NCBI GenBank assembly: GCA_023213195.1
Contig: CP096135.1
Coordinates: 3,840,842-3,904,841, forward strand
Direction of reading: 5' to 3'
DNA from: Sphingobacteriales bacterium JAD_PAG50586_3
GTDB lineage: Bacteria; Bacteroidota; Bacteroidia; CAMBQF01
Length of the DNA: 64,000 nt
Position 1 is the first letter of the stretch. The number at the start of each line of letters is the position of its first letter. Below are positions 1 to 11,944 of the stretch, in pieces. The position numbers were made by a program, and so were the translations under genes. The notes beneath the pieces are model-generated. The model saw only the letters and a list, made by a program, of their open reading frames with translations. It ran no database searches and had not been told where the DNA came from.

Positions 1-1703
1 CGCCTAAAATAAGAACGCCCACAGCGGCAATAACAATGCGCTTATCAAACGTAAATTTAAAGTAAGCAAACAACAAACCTGCAGCAGCAATAATAAACAG
101 GAAGCTGCGTATGGCATCGGCTTTAAATATTGTTATACGAGCCGTTTCAAGGCTATCCTGGTAATCTAAAATCTGGTCGGTATATTGTTGGTTTCCACTA
201 GCAGCCGCCTGGTTACCCATATCGGTAAACTGCGCAACCTCGGCAGCACTTAAGAAAGTATTAAATGTTGTTGGTGTTAAATACATTAACAAGCAAAGGC
301 CACCCGTAACGGCAAATACAACAATAAAACCGTGCAGGTTTTTAAAGTTGGTTTCTTTACCAAACAGCACCATTTTGGTGTTTAAAAAATCAGGTGTGGT
401 AAGTACTTTGTATAAACCAAACAAGCCCAATAGCGGCAGGGTAAAGTTGGCTACGGTAAGCATCATAGATACCGAACGGAACTTGTTGTAACCGGGAATA
501 TAATCAACCGCAAAGTTGAATAAGCCCGGCCAGTTGCCGCCCCACGAGAATGTTATAGAAAGGATGGTTGCTACCAGCATGGCCCATTTAAACGGACCGC
601 TAACAAACATTAAACCCAATACAAATAAGAACACTATGATAGCACCGGCATAGGTAGGGCCTGCGGTAAAAGGCTGGTCGCCATAGTAGGCGTTGCTTTG
701 TGCAATTTGCTTTTTATAGGCAGGCTTAACGTCTTTAAGCGCACTCTTATTATCAGTACCAATGGCTTCAGTTTCACCGCCTTTGTAATTTGGTATTAAC
801 AGGGTAAAGGTTTCGCTAACGCCAACACTCCACTGGGTTATATAATCGCGCGGAAGACCACCGGTTTGGTTGTTCTTCTCGGCACTGGTGCTATCGGCTG
901 CCTTGGTCTGGACTAGGTATTGTAAGTTCTGATTTGCCACGGGTGGTGTATTTACCATAATCATACGTTAACCAAATGTTGGTAGTGTTTGGCAAAAAGC
1001 CCAACACAGCGCCAACAAATAAAAAGCCAATAGCTTTTGCAAACAGGGCAACGCGTTTTTCTTTAATAGCGCCGTACATTTCAAACAACACATACACACC
1101 CAACATCATTATAGTGTAGTAGGTAATTTGTAAGTGGTTGCTGTATAGTTGCAGACCCAGGAACAAGGCTGTTAAGGCCGCACCCAAGAAGAATTTACCC
1201 CTGAATGTAAGTATGAAGGATGCCAAAATTGGCGCCATATAAGCAATAGCATGCGCCTTTGATGTATGGCCTACCTCTAACGATATTACATAATAACTGC
1301 ATAAGGCATAGGCAATGGCCCCTACAGCGGCTGTCATAGAATCTACCTTTAGCACACACAGCAAAAAGTAGAAGCCCAACATGCACAAAAACAAATAATC
1401 GGCCGGGCGTGGCAGGTAAAGGCTCAACAGCTTATCAATATGCTTTAGCAGGTTAGATGGGTATAGCACCGATATTTGATAGGCCGGCATACCGCCAAAC
1501 ATAGAGTTGGTCCACAATGGCTCTGAATTATTTTTCTCGCGGAAATCATTAATTTCTTTAGACATGCCCTGAAACTGCGAAATATCGCTTTGTTTAAGCT
1601 CCTTGCCTTTTAACAGGGGGTTTAAATAACCAAAGGTTATGGCCACAAATGCTACAACGGCAATTAGGTGAGGGATAATACTTTTAAAATTAAAGTTGTT
1701 CAT
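1..1703 (-). CDS. YfhO-family multi-spanning membrane protein (partial, frameshifted)
   Basis: The protein starts at 1703 (MNNFNFKSIIPHL) and runs off the left edge. Hydrophobic segments at about residues 11-30, 105-140, 150-210 and 225-245, and further segments in the distal part, fit the large YfhO membrane protein family, whose Bacteroidota members are usually around 800 residues. The exact reaction is unknown; Gram-positive YfhO homologues act in glycosylation of cell-envelope polymers. The frame breaks near 905: the upstream frame ends at IPSPDQGSR, while the next frame continues without a stop to position 1 with ADSTSAEKNNQTGGLPRDYI and several more membrane segments. One extra base near 905 explains this. 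The gene lies 19 bp downstream of the DUF4834 gene, probably in one operon. Family call is fairly sure; function is not. Confidence 0.75.
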
Positions 1704-1722
1704 GTGTTGTATTTGGGTATAG

Positions 1723-1941
1723 CTATTTTACTTCTTCGTAGTCAATATAGTCGCCGCCTTTAATGGTTTTATCTTCTTTGGGCGGTGTTTTAATTTCGGT
1801 ACGGGCATTCATTTCCTGTTGCTGTTGGCGCATGCGCTCTTGCGCATTGTTTATAGCACCGCGCATCAGTTCAGGCAACACGTACTTCATAAACGTACGG
1901 TACACCATATAAATTAACAATAGTATGAGTATGGGCCTCAT
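1723..1941 (-). CDS. DUF4834-like small membrane protein
   Basis: A 72-residue protein with one N-terminal membrane helix (about residues 2-24, RPILILLLIYMVYRTFMKYV) followed by a Gln/Glu/Arg-rich cytoplasmic tail. An in-frame ATG at 1962 would add seven residues without a helix, so the start at 1941, directly before the membrane segment, is preferred. A TAnnTTTG element (TAAATTTG, complement of 1960-1967) lies about 20 bases upstream of this start, which also favours it. Small proteins of this type (DUF4834) often precede YfhO genes in Bacteroidota, as here. Its role is unknown; it could be an accessory or assembly factor for the neighbouring membrane protein. Confidence 0.65.
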   Translation of the reverse strand: MRPILILLLIYMVYRTFMKYVLPELMRGAINNAQERMRQQQQEMNARTEIKTPPKEDKTIKGGDYIDYEEVK

Positions 1942-2254
1942 TAAGCAAATTTTAACGGGCAAATTTAAACTTTATTATAAAGCCAACGCGGGTAAGGTAA
2001 TCTTATACAGCACATTTATAAACCACCCTTATTGTCAGGTTCTTTAATGTTTCTTACATAGTTTACAAGAGAAAAAACAAATAGTAAATAATTACAAATA
2101 GCTGATATACAACAATCTATACTAAATCTATGTACAATTTAGTATGGAAAAAGGTGTTGAAATCTTACACGGGTAGTGTTTAAGGGCTTGTTTAATACTT
2201 TCTTACATTTAAACAAGGCTAATTTTAACCTTATATAGGGTTGTAAGATTTGTA
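1942..2254. other. Intergenic region between divergent genes, with a hairpin
   Basis: No gene is seen in these 313 bases. They must hold the divergent promoters of the DUF4834-yfhO pair and the kinase at 2255. An inverted repeat lies at 2119-2127 and 2137-2145 (ATACTAAAT, 9-base loop, ATTTAGTAT). It is AT-rich and could be a regulator site or a weak hairpin; nothing identifies a protein partner. Confidence 0.4.
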
Positions 2255-5200
2255 GTGGTGCAGAAAGAAAGAAACATATTTAAACGAATTTCGAAATGGG
2301 GCCAAGACCCCTTACTTAGTGATGAGTATAACCGCCGTGTAGTTGTTACCAATAACCTATTGATGGTATGCATTGCACTGTGTATTTTTTTAGCCAGCCT
2401 GTTTTACTACCAGGGGTTAACCAACCACTTTATTGGACAAAGCATTGCGGTGGGCATTTACAGTGTATCGCTTTTGCTATCAGCCTTAAAAAGGGTTGAA
2501 TGGGCCAAAGTAACAGCACTGCTACTATCTAACATAGGCATGTTTACTTTTATGACAGCCCTTGGAGAGCACCGTGGCATAACGCTTATTGTTATAACGC
2601 TGGTTAGCGTTCCGTTTGTAGTTTTTGAGTTTAAGCAATGGTACAAAATTACATTTTTTGTACTGTCGCCATTGGTGCTGTACTATGTGCTAAACGTTAC
2701 CGATTATCAGTTTATAGCCTTTGAGCCTGTAGCGCCAAACCTTAAAGAAATTATTTTTTCTATACTGTTTGTATCATCAACCGTAAGTATTGCGCTGTGC
2801 ATACTATTTTTGGCCAAAGAACGCATAGAAGACCAACGTAAGCTGGGCGAAAGGCAATCACTAATTTCTAAGATAGCAGAGATATCGCCCAACATTATTT
2901 ACATTTTTGACTTAGAAAGCAACAAACCCATATATGCAAACGATAAGTTGCACAGCGTAATGGGCTTTATAAAAGAAGAACTAAACTGGAACACGTTAAA
3001 AAGCCTTATCCACCCGCAAGATATACCCGAGGTAGAAAATAATACCCGCTTACTATTCAGTCGGAAAGACAATAGCCCTGTTATTACCAACTACCGCATG
3101 CGTACCAAAGGCGGCGATTATATTTGGATACGTAACCGCAGCCAAGTATTTGAGCGCGACGCTAAAGGCAGGGTTAAACAGGTATTGGGTGTATCTGAAG
3201 ATATTACTGAAAAGATAACCGAAAAGGCAGCCTATACCAACCTCGACTATCTACAAAAGAACATATTAGAGGCATCGCCATACGCTATTATAAGTACCGA
3301 TGCCAATGGTATTTTAACCACATTTAATACCGCTGCCGAGAAGATGTTTGGCTACAGTGCCGAAGAACTGATTGGTAAGAAAACCCCATCGAAACTATTT
3401 GACCGCAAAGAGGTTATTGCCCGTGCAAAGCAAATGAGCAAAGATTTGGGGGTTGATATTACACCGCCGCTGTTTGTAATTGTGCAACGCCCATTGCTTG
3501 GCCTGCCCGACTTTAGCGAGTGGACCTACGTTAAAAAAGATGGCAGCCGTTTCCCCGCTCTTATTACCGTTAACGTTTTAAAAGACGACAAAGGAAACAT
3601 AACAGGTTACCTGGGTATAGCGCAAGATATTACTAAACGCAAGCGCGAAGAACAAATGCTTACCAAAGCCAAAAACGCTGCTGAAGAAGCCAACAGGGCA
3701 AAATCGCAGTTTTTGGCTAACATGAGCCACGAGATACGCACCCCGCTGAACGCTATTTTAGGTATGACATCGCTAACGCTGGAAGGCGAACTAAACGATG
3801 AGCAACGCCAGTACCTGGGCTACGTAAAAGAATCGGGCAACAACTTGTTGCAGGTGATAAACGACATTTTGGACTTCTCTAAAATTGAGTCGGGGGTGTT
3901 TGAATTGTTCCCCACCGATTTTAACCTGCACTCTACCATAAACAGCATAATAAAATCGGCCGGGGTTAAGGCCAACCAGAAAAACCTGGAGCTGTTTACC
4001 AATTTTGATAAAGAGATACCCGCCATGTTTATTGGCGATGCTGTGCGCCTTGGGCAAATACTTACCAACCTGTTGGGCAATGCCGTTAAGTTTACCGACA
4101 AAGGCCATATAGCCCTTACCGTTGAAAAGGTGAACGACGACAGCGACTATATGGAACTTAGGTTTAAAGTTAGCGATACCGGCATTGGCATACCGCAAAA
4201 TAAACACGAGTTTATATTCCAGGCTTTTGCACAGGTTGACGACAGCCACAAACGCAGCTACCAAGGCACGGGCTTAGGTTTAAGCATATCTCGACGCCTG
4301 AGTAGAACAAATGAATGGCCGTATTTGGATAGAAAGCGAACCCGGCCAAGGCAGCCACTTTATATTTACCGTTAAGTTAAAACTTAGCCTGCAGGCCGAC
4401 CCTTATTTGAACGATTATAGCCACCTGCAACTGCTTACATTGGTAGACCAGGAAGGCAAAAAACTTAGCTATGGCAACATGGCAAGCCTTATAAACCTGG
4501 GCTACTCCAGTATAAGCAACCTTTCTCAGCTAAGCCCTGCAACAGCTCCGGGCAAGCGCGGGGTTTTATTAATAGACCGCGATGACTATGCCGATATATT
4601 ACCGGGCATAGCAGACCTGTTTGCCAATACCAATACGGTAAAAATTGTTACCATAAACCAAAATACCGACCACGAAATAAAAGCCCAAATAGAAGCTATG
4701 GGCTTTAAAATTATACTTAAACCCATAATTAGCTACGAGCTAAAGGCAGTGCTTGATAATTACCCCGCGCAGGTTACCGCACCGCGACCAGATGTGGCCC
4801 AGGTAACAGGCCGCCACCAGGTTTTAGTCGCCGATGGCCCGCTGCACTTTTTGGTGGTAGATGATAATGATGTAAACAGGCTTCTTACATCCAGGGTAAT
4901 AGAAAAAATGGGCTATAGTGTAGATGTGGCTGTGAATGGAGAGGAGGCGGTAGAGAGGGTAAATGCACGCATTTACGATATGGTGATTATGGATATTCAA
5001 ATGCCGCAAATGGACGGTATAGAAGCCACACAGCTTATACGTGAAATTGACTTGGAACGCGGGTTACACACCCCCATTATTGCAATGACAGCCCATGCTA
5101 TGAAAGGCGACCGTGAGCGCTACCTGGAGCAGGGTGTTGACGAATACATTTCGAAGCCGTTTGAAAGGAAGCAACTAGAAGAGAAAATTGAGGTGTTGAC

Positions 5201-5633
5201 AGAACGCTTTGAAAGGCCAACCCAATTGTTTAACCACCTAAAAACACCTGCTATGCAAAACAAACCGGCGGATAAGGTAGACCTTAGCTATTTGGAAAAC
5301 CTTTTAAACGGAAACGACAAAGCTATAAGCGAAGTATTGGGCATGTTTGTTATGCAAACGCCCATATTGCTAGGCGATATGCAACAGGCATATAACAATG
5401 GGCAGATGGATAGCCTTAGCAAGATTACCCATAAGCTAAAGGGCACATTGGTGGCTATTGGGGTAAATGGTAAAGACATGGAACGTCTTAAAACAATTGA
5501 AGAAAATGCACGCCTTGATATTAACCGGGAAGGGATGAAGCCACTAATGCAGGCATCTGGGGAGCGCTTAATGACTATTGTAAGTGAGATTAAAGAGTAT
5601 GTTGAGGATTTGAACCACAAAGCCAATTCTTAA
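2255..5633 (+). CDS. Membrane hybrid histidine kinase: 6 TM, PAS, PAS, HisKA, HATPase, receiver, HPt (one frameshift)
   Basis: A phosphorelay kinase of about 1,125 residues. Six hydrophobic segments fill about residues 28-190. Two PAS domains follow (about 205-325 and 335-460), each ending in a typical QDITKR/EDITEK PAC tail. The HisKA box [11 protein letters not shown] has the phospho-acceptor His near residue 492. The ATPase domain shows [16 protein letters not shown] and GTGLGLSIS. After the break come a receiver ([12 protein letters not shown], conserved Lys in ISKPFE) and an HPt domain with the acceptor His in THKLKG. Phosphate would pass His to Asp to HPt His and then to an external receiver. 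The frame breaks at 4301: removing one A from CCTGAGTA restores [12 protein letters not shown], a normal G2-box continuation. Start is GTG at 2255 or 2258. It leads a kinase/regulator cluster. Confidence 0.88.
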
Positions 5634-5674
5634 CTACGCTATGTATATACCAACCAACCTGAAATTAGTCTGCT

Positions 5675-8392
5675 ATGAAGAAACAAATACTTTTAGTAGA
5701 AGATAATGAAATAGATGCTTTCCGCGTTAAGCAAGCCTTAGCCAACGGGGTGTATGCCAAGTACAATGTACAGCACTATACCACCCTGGGCGAAGCTTTA
5801 GAATGGCTTAACAGCAACGAAGCGCAACTGGTTTTATTAGACCTGGGGCTACCCGATAGTGTGGATGTAAACACCTACCGCACCTTTGCCGACGGGCACC
5901 CGTTTATACCGGTTGTTATTCTATCATCAACCGATAATTATACTATTGGGTTGGATGCTATACGCAATGGCGCGCAAGACTTTGTAGAGAAAGAACGGTT
6001 GGAGCCAATAATTTTAGAACGGGCAATCAACAAGGCTTTGGAACGTACCCGCCTTATTAATGAACTGGAAAAAGCCCGTACCGAAGCGTTGCTTAGCACC
6101 TCTAAATTAACATCGGTAATAGATAACTCGCAGCATACTATATGGTTGGTAGATACCAACTTTAAACTGGAAGCCTTTAACAAAAAATTTGCTACCAGCA
6201 TAAAACGCAAAACAGGAACGCCGCCCCGTGTTGGTGAGAATGTAAATGAGAATGTACATATTAACAACTTCGACTCGTGGCGCTTTTTATATAACCGCGC
6301 CCTAAGCGGCGAACAGTTTACCGAGGTTAAGAAATACCTCATTGATAACAGAGATTATTATGCTGAATATACCTTTGTACCGGTAAAACAAGGCGGCAAA
6401 GTATCGGGTATATCTGTAAGTGCCCGTGACATTACCAACAAGCGCCGCATGATGGCGTTGTTGCAGGCAGAGAAGCAAATACTTGCCGACCAGGCCATGG
6501 GTAAATCTTTTGATATATCGTTTACCAACCTTATAAATAATATTGAAAAGCTGGGCCACGGCATGCAGTGTTCTGTTATGCTTTGCAAGCCCGACAATAA
6601 GCTATATTATATAGCTGCCCCAAACCTTGATGCTAAGTTTGTAGCCAAAACAAACGGGGTATGTTCTGTACCCGAAAGGTTAAACGCGCCTATTGTACTT
6701 AACGGCCCTACTACTACGGTGCTAGATAAAATGTTTACTGCAGGCTGGGAGCAGGTGCGCACATTAGGCAAAGCACATGGGTACGAAACTATCCACTCCT
6801 TCCCTATCCTATCTAGCCGCAACAGCACACTGGGTTGTATTACGGCATACTACAGGGCGGGTGTAAAAACATCTAAGCTTGATTTTGAAATTATAGAGCG
6901 TATAAAACTGTTGGCATCGGCTATTATAGAAAAGCAAATATCTGATGAAACCATTACGGCCAACGAAATGCGTTTTAGGGCGCTGATAGAAAAAAGCCAG
7001 GAGGTTATATTACTGTTAGATGCCAACGGAAAAGTGCAATATGCATCGCCATCGGCCACAAAAAGCCTGGGCTTTAAAACCCGCGATTTACAGAAGCATA
7101 CCTTTTTTAAATATCTGCACAAGGATGATGTTGAAGAGCTAAAACGCAAAACAGCGCGCTTGCTTAAAAAGCCTGATAGCTTTATCAACCTAAACCTGCA
7201 ACTAACCAATAAAAAAGGCGAGTGGAGAAAATTTGAAGGCAAGGCTACCAACCTGCTTAACGACCCATCTGTAAATGCGATAGTGCTTAACCTTAGCGAT
7301 GTTACCGATGAGTTAGAAACACGCAAGGAACTGTTACTTCGCGAGCGCGCCTTAGAAGCATCGAGCAACGGTAAGCTTATTATAAACTCTTACCTGCCCG
7401 GCATGCCGGTGGTATATGCCAACCAGGCGTTTTTTGAAATGAGCGGCTTTACCGAAGATGATATTATAGACAAAGAAGGAAGCTTTTTAGTGGGCCCCGA
7501 TACTGACCCTGACACAATGGACAGTATTTACTCTTGTTTGGTAAATAAAACTGAGTTTAAAGGAGAGGTGCTTAGCTACCGCAAAAACGGCAGTAAGTTC
7601 TGGAGCTATATAACCATGTCGCCGGTGTTTGATGATAAAGGCGAGTTGGTATATTATATATGCAACATGAATGATATTAGCGCCCTTAAAGACACCGAGA
7701 TTAAGCTGCGCCAGAAAAACAACGAGCTAAACACCTTTGTATACAAAGCAACGCACGATTTAAAAGGGCCACTGGCATCTATACTTGGCCTTAGTCAACT
7801 AGCGGCAGATAATATTATTGACCCCGAAGCTAAGGCACTACATAAACTACATACGCGAGAGTACGTTAAGGTTGGATATGATATTGAACGACCTATTGCG
7901 AATATCTACCGTAACCCACGTTACACCTACCTATAAGCGTATTGACCTGCAAAAAATTGTAGACAACATCTCTAACATTGTAGGCGGTACGCACAAAAAG
8001 AAGGGGTAGAAATAAAATCCAACATTACGGTTACTAACGAGTTGTATACCGATGAAACCTTGTTATCATCGGCCCTGCAAAACTTGCTGGATAATGCCGT
8101 TAAATATAAAAACACACGCGCCGTATTGCCTTATGCTATGATAGAAGCACACAACCATAAAGAGGGTGTTGCCATTAGCATATCAGACAACGGATGCGGC
8201 ACACCTAAAGAGATGCAGGACAAAATTTTTGACATGTTTTTTAGGGGTAATGAAAAGTCTACAGGATCGGGCCTGGGCTTGTATATGGTGAAAAAAGCCG
8301 TTGAAAAATTGAATGGTGATATTGATTTTACATCAGAGGTTGGTGTTGGCTCAGTTTTCACTTTATATTTGCCAAGCTTAAAACAGATATAA
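5675..8392 (+). CDS. Soluble histidine kinase: receiver, PAS, GAF-like, PAS, PAS, HisKA, HATPase (two frameshifts)
   Basis: About 905 residues with no membrane segment. The N-terminal receiver (residues 1-125, ILLVEDNEIDA, LLDLGLP) probably takes input from another kinase. A PAS domain (about 150-260), a GAF-like region (about 270-410) and two PAS domains (about 430-680) follow. The HisKA box YKATHDLKGPLASILGL has the His near residue 693. The ATPase shows NLLDNAVKY, ISDNGCGTP and GSGLGLYMV. Two single-base breaks split it: near 7835 (one extra base between EAK and HYINYI) and near 8003, where A5 should be A6 to give HKKEGVEIKSN. The sequence is fully conserved across both, so this looks like one gene. 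It starts 41 bp after the hybrid kinase and is followed by a lone receiver, so the three probably form one relay. Confidence 0.85.
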
Positions 8393-8449
8393 ATTTGCAT
8401 ATTAAATAAATAATAAGTTATTTAGAGTGCTTAAACCTAAGGTAGTACT

Positions 8450-8872
8450 ATGGCAGTAAAGAAACCCCAATCATCGTACAAAAACGTGATGCTGATTGAC
8501 GACAGCGAGATTGATAACTTCATCAACCAGAAAATGATTGAGGGGTGCAACTTTGCAGGCAATGTATATGTACACACCAGCAGCAAGAGTGCTTTAGAGT
8601 TTTTAAAGAATTTTGACCGTACCGGTGTTTTTCCAAAAGAGCTTAGCCCGGAAGTGATTTTTCTTGACATTAACATGCCTATAATGGATGGCTTTCAGTT
8701 TGTTGATGAGTTTCAAAAACTAGGTAAAGAACTGCGCGATACTATTAAGATTGTTTTCTTAACTACATCGTTAAACCCGCAAGACCAAGAGAAGGCCTTA
8801 AAAACCCCGGGTGTGCTTAAATACATTAACAAGCCCCTTACCCGCGACCATTTAAATGGAATAGGGAAATAG
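8450..8872 (+). CDS. Single-domain response regulator (CheY-like)
   Basis: A 140-residue protein that is a receiver domain only. Acidic pocket residues lie in VMLIDDSEID, the phospho-acceptor Asp in VIFLDINMPIMDGF, the conserved Thr in FLTTSL and the conserved Lys in YINKPLT. There is no DNA-binding or enzymatic output domain. It follows the two large kinases by 57 bp, so it is the likely phosphate acceptor or shuttle for their HPt or HisKA domains. The C-terminus stops shortly after the KPLT motif (HLNGIGK), slightly short for the family, so a late frame error is possible. Confidence 0.88.
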   Translation: MAVKKPQSSYKNVMLIDDSEIDNFINQKMIEGCNFAGNVYVHTSSKSALEFLKNFDRTGVFPKELSPEVIFLDINMPIMDGFQFVDEFQKLGKELRDTIKIVFLTTSLNPQDQEKALKTPGVLKYINKPLTRDHLNGIGK

Positions 8873-8910
8873 GTTTCAGGGGTCAGAACTCAGGGATCAG
8901 AAAAAATATA

Positions 8911-8946
8911 AAATCCTCGATGCTTATGGCGTTGGGGATTTTTTTG
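8911..8946 (+). terminator. Rho-independent terminator after the kinase cluster
   Basis: AAATCC pairs with GGATTT (8911-8916 with 8936-8941) and a T run follows. It closes the 2255-8872 transcription unit. Confidence 0.6.
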
Positions 8947-8971
8947 TTTACATAGGTCAAATTTCATAAAC

Positions 8972-9006
8972 TTACTTTAAATGCAACATTGTTGCATTTA
9001 AAGTAA
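8972..9006. promoter_or_regulatory. Perfect 17-bp inverted repeat, probable operator
   Basis: TTACTTTAAATGCAACA (8972-8988), one central T, then its exact complement (8990-9006). The core ATGCAACATTGTTGCAT is typical in shape of a site for a dimeric repressor. It overlaps the -33 region of the promoter for the flavoprotein at 9025, so binding would block transcription. The binding protein is not identifiable from the window. Confidence 0.7.
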
Positions 9007-9020
9007 AAAGTGTACTTTTG
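8989..9020 (+). promoter_or_regulatory. Bacteroidota promoter with near-leaderless start
   Basis: A -7 element TACTTTTG (9013-9020) has TTG triplets at 8989-8991 and 8992-8994, 21 and 18 bases upstream. The ATG at 9025 lies only 4 bases after the -7 element, so the mRNA is probably leaderless or nearly so. Confidence 0.6.
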
Positions 9021-9024
9021 ATGG

Positions 9025-9931
9025 ATGGAAACTGAATACGAAGTAATAATAATAGGTGGCAGCTACGCTGGTTTATCAGCAGCAATGGCACTGGGCCGCT
9101 CTTTACGCAAAACCTTGATAATAGATAGCGGCAAACCCTGCAACAGCCCTACTCCACAATCTCACAACTTTATAACACACGATGGTAAAGCCCCTGCTGA
9201 AATAGCCAATATTGCCCAAGAACAAGTATTAAAATACCCCACAGTAGCGTTTTATAATGGCCTTGCAACCCACGCAAGCTCCATCACCAAAAGGCTATGA
9301 GGTTGGGACTGCTGCCGGCGATAGTTTTAGCGCTAAGAAGCTTTTATTTGCTACCGGTGTTACCGACCAAATGTATAATATACAAGGCTTTGCCGATTGC
9401 TGGGGAATTACTGCCCTACATTGTCCCTACTGCCATGGATATGAAATACGTAACAAAGCCATAGGTGTAATGGCCAATGGCGACCTTGCTTATGAATTAT
9501 GCAAACTGCATAGCAACTGGACTAAAAAACTGATGCTGTTTACAAACGGGAAATCTACCCTAAATAAAGCTCAAACCGATGCGCTGTATAACAACAACAT
9601 TGCCATAATTGAAACTGAAATTAGTGCTATAGCCCATACTAATGGCTATATGCAACATATAGAACTGGCCGATGGCAGCATTCAAAAAGTAGATGCTTTA
9701 TATTCTAAAATTGCCTTTAAGCAACACTGTGAGTTGCCGGAACAACTAGGCTGTAGCCTTGATGAATATGGCTATATTGCTATTGATGTATTCCAAAAAA
9801 CAACAGTAAACGGCATATATGCAGCGGGCGATAACACCACCATGTTCCGCTCTGTAGCCTTTTCCATAGCAGCAGGCAACAAGGCCGGGGCTGTTATAAA
9901 CAAAGAACTGATTGATGACGCTTGGGCTTAA
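9025..9931 (+). CDS. TrxB/GliT-like FAD-dependent disulfide oxidoreductase (one frameshift)
   Basis: About 300 residues. The N-terminal FAD-binding Rossmann motif is IIIGGSYAGLSAAMALGRS; a second ATG motif (LLFATG) and the C-terminal FAD motif GIYAAGDNTT are present. The redox pair is in HCPYCHGYE, the form seen in the GliT/HlmI/DepH branch of thioredoxin-reductase-like enzymes rather than the CATCDG of classical TrxB. It likely reduces or oxidises a small-molecule or protein disulfide; the substrate is unknown. The frame breaks near 9288, where AAAA should be AAA to join ASSITK to GYEVGTAAG. A perfect palindrome over the promoter suggests tight, inducible control. An ordinary thioredoxin reductase is the alternative but the motif argues against it. 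Confidence 0.8.
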
Positions 9932-9939
9932 TTAAACAA

Positions 9940-9971
9940 AAATCCCCGCTGCAATTAAGCAACAGGGATTT
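9940..9971. terminator. Hairpin between convergent genes
   Basis: AAATCCC and GGGATTT (9940-9946 and 9965-9971), with further internal pairing (TGC with GCA), sit between the convergent flavoprotein and typA. A/T tracts on each side could let it act in both directions. Confidence 0.5.
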
Positions 9972-9976
9972 ATATT

Positions 9977-9994
9977 CTATACGCTGTAAGCTAT
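9977..9994. repeat. 18-bp dispersed repeat, copy 1
   Basis: CTATACGCTGTAAGCTAT is an exact reverse complement of 26856-26873, at the end of cinA. Both copies lie at gene 3' ends. Confidence 0.7.
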
Positions 9995-10007
9995 CAGCTA
10001 TACGCTA

Positions 10008-11813
10008 TTATGACATTTGAGAGGCCGCACGTTTACGGTCGTTCTCATCTAAATGTATTTTGCGTAAACGAATGCTTAGTGGGGTAATTTCCACGTACTC
10101 GTCTTTTTGTATGTATTCCATAGCCTCCTCTAAAGAGAATTTAATGGCCGGTGCAATACGGGTTTTATCGTCAGAACCACTGGCGCGCATGTTGGTCAGT
10201 TTTTTCTCGCCGGTAATATTTACCACTAAGTCGCCAGAGCGTATACCCTCGCCAATAACCTGTCCGCCGTAAACCTCATCGCCCGGCTCTACAAAGAAAG
10301 AACCACGGTCTTGCAATTTATCAATAGAATAAGCTACCGATGTACCTTTATCTTTAGCAATTAACACACCGTTTATACGTTGTGGAATTGGGCCTTTCCA
10401 AGGCTCGTAGCCTTTAAAGCGGTGGGCAATAATTGCCTCGCCCTGGGTAGCGGTAAGTAACTGGTTACGTAAACCAATAATACCACGGGCCGGAATGTTA
10501 AATTCAATGTGTTGTAAGTCGCCTTTAGGCTCCATAATGGTAAGTTCGCCTTTGCGTTGGGTAACCAACTCAATAACCTTACCCGATGTAGTTTCAGGAA
10601 CATCAATAGTTAAAACCTCGATAGGCTCGCATTTTTGGCCGTCTATCATTTTAATGATAACCTGTGGCTGGCCTAATTGAATCTCGTACCCCTCGCGGCG
10701 CATGGTTTCAATAAGAATAGATAAATGGAGGATACCGCGGCCAAATACTAAGTAAGAATCAGCACTGTTGGTTTCTTCTACACGAAGGGCCAGGTTTTTC
10801 TCCAGCTCTTTAAATAAACGGTCGCGTAAGTGGCGCGATGTTACAAACTTGCCCTCTTTACCAAAAAACGGAGAGTTGTTAATGGTAAACAACATGTTCA
10901 TTGTAGGCTCGTCGATAGGAATGGTTTTTAAGCCTTCAGGGTTTTCAAAGTCGGCAATGGTATCGCCAATTTCAAAACCTTCAATACCTGTAACGGCACA
11001 AATTTCGCCCGAAGAAACTTCAGACACTTTAGTACGGCCAAGGCCTTCGAATATAAATAACTCTTTAATACGAGATTTGGTAATGGTACCATCGCGCTTA
11101 ACAACCGATACCGGCATGTTATCGGCAATACGTCCGCGCGATACGCGACCGATGGCGATACGGCCTGTGTAGGTAGAAAAGTCTAACGAGGTAATTTGTA
11201 ACTGTGGGGTACCTTCTTGCTGTGGGGCGTTAGGTATCTTATCAATAATTACATCCAACAAGTGGGTAATATCTTCGGTAGGTACTTTAGGGTCTGGACC
11301 CATCCAGCCTTGTTTAGAAGAACCAAATACGGTTGGGAAATCTAACTGCTCTTCAGTAGCCTCCAGGTTAAAGAAAAGGTCGAACACGTTATCGTGAACC
11401 TCATCAGGACGGCAGTTTGGCTTATCAACTTTATTGATAACCAAAATAGCTTTTTTACCTTGAGAAAGGGCTTTTTGCAGTACGAAACGTGTTTGGGGCA
11501 TAGGGCCCTCAAAAGCGTCAACAAGAAGAATAACACCGTCGGCCATGTTTAAAACACGCTCAACCTCACCGCCAAAGTCGGCGTGACCAGGGGTATCGAT
11601 AATGTTAATTTTAACCCCTTTGTAGCGTACCGACACGTTTTTGGCAAGGATGGTAATACCACGCTCGCGCTCTAAATCGTTATTGTCAAGTATCAACTCA
11701 CCGGCTTGTTGGTTCTCGCGAAACAACTTGGTTTGTAGTAAAATTTTGTCGACCAATGTAGTTTTACCGTGGTCAACGTGGGCAATGATTGCTATATTAC
11801 GTATTTGTTCCAT
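10008..11813 (-). CDS. typA: Ribosome-associated translational GTPase TypA/BipA
   Basis: 601 residues, the usual length for TypA/BipA. The GTPase domain carries the P-loop AHVDHGKTT (about residues 11-19), switch I RGITI, switch [16 protein letters not shown] and NKVD. Elongation-factor domains II, III and V and the TypA-specific C-terminal domain follow ([40 protein letters not shown]). It binds the ribosome and helps 50S assembly and growth under cold or stress. It is a single intact frame, read leftwards and convergent with the flavoprotein. A -7 element lies just upstream (11834-11841). Confidence 0.97.
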   Translation of the reverse strand: MEQIRNIAIIAHVDHGKTTLVDKILLQTKLFRENQQAGELILDNNDLERERGITILAKNVSVRYKGVKINIIDTPGHADFGGEVERVLNMADGVILLVDAFEGPMPQTRFVLQKALSQGKKAILVINKVDKPNCRPDEVHDNVFDLFFNLEATEEQLDFPTVFGSSKQGWMGPDPKVPTEDITHLLDVIIDKIPNAPQQEGTPQLQITSLDFSTYTGRIAIGRVSRGRIADNMPVSVVKRDGTITKSRIKELFIFEGLGRTKVSEVSSGEICAVTGIEGFEIGDTIADFENPEGLKTIPIDEPTMNMLFTINNSPFFGKEGKFVTSRHLRDRLFKELEKNLALRVEETNSADSYLVFGRGILHLSILIETMRREGYEIQLGQPQVIIKMIDGQKCEPIEVLTIDVPETTSGKVIELVTQRKGELTIMEPKGDLQHIEFNIPARGIIGLRNQLLTATQGEAIIAHRFKGYEPWKGPIPQRINGVLIAKDKGTSVAYSIDKLQDRGSFFVEPGDEVYGGQVIGEGIRSGDLVVNITGEKKLTNMRASGSDDKTRIAPAIKFSLEEAMEYIQKDEYVEITPLSIRLRKIHLDENDRKRAASQMS

Positions 11814-11833
11814 GCTCTGTTTAAAAACGGGTG

Positions 11834-11841
11834 CAAAGGTA
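11834..11841 (-). promoter_or_regulatory. -7 element upstream of typA
   Basis: The complement reads TACCTTTG, matching TAnnTTTG, about 20 bases before the typA ATG. No clear -33 element is seen. Confidence 0.5.
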
Positions 11842-11944
11842 CGGCTTTTTATTGGATTTTTGGCCTATTGATTATACTAAGGCAGGCTATTTAACGTAGA
11901 TTTGACAAAAGGCGCGGGTTTGTGGGTGATTTTAATCAGTTTTA

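Noticed and set aside
3791..4264. 157-codon minus-strand frame inside the hybrid kinase
   Set aside because: It is antisense to the conserved HisKA/HATPase region and has no domain of its own.
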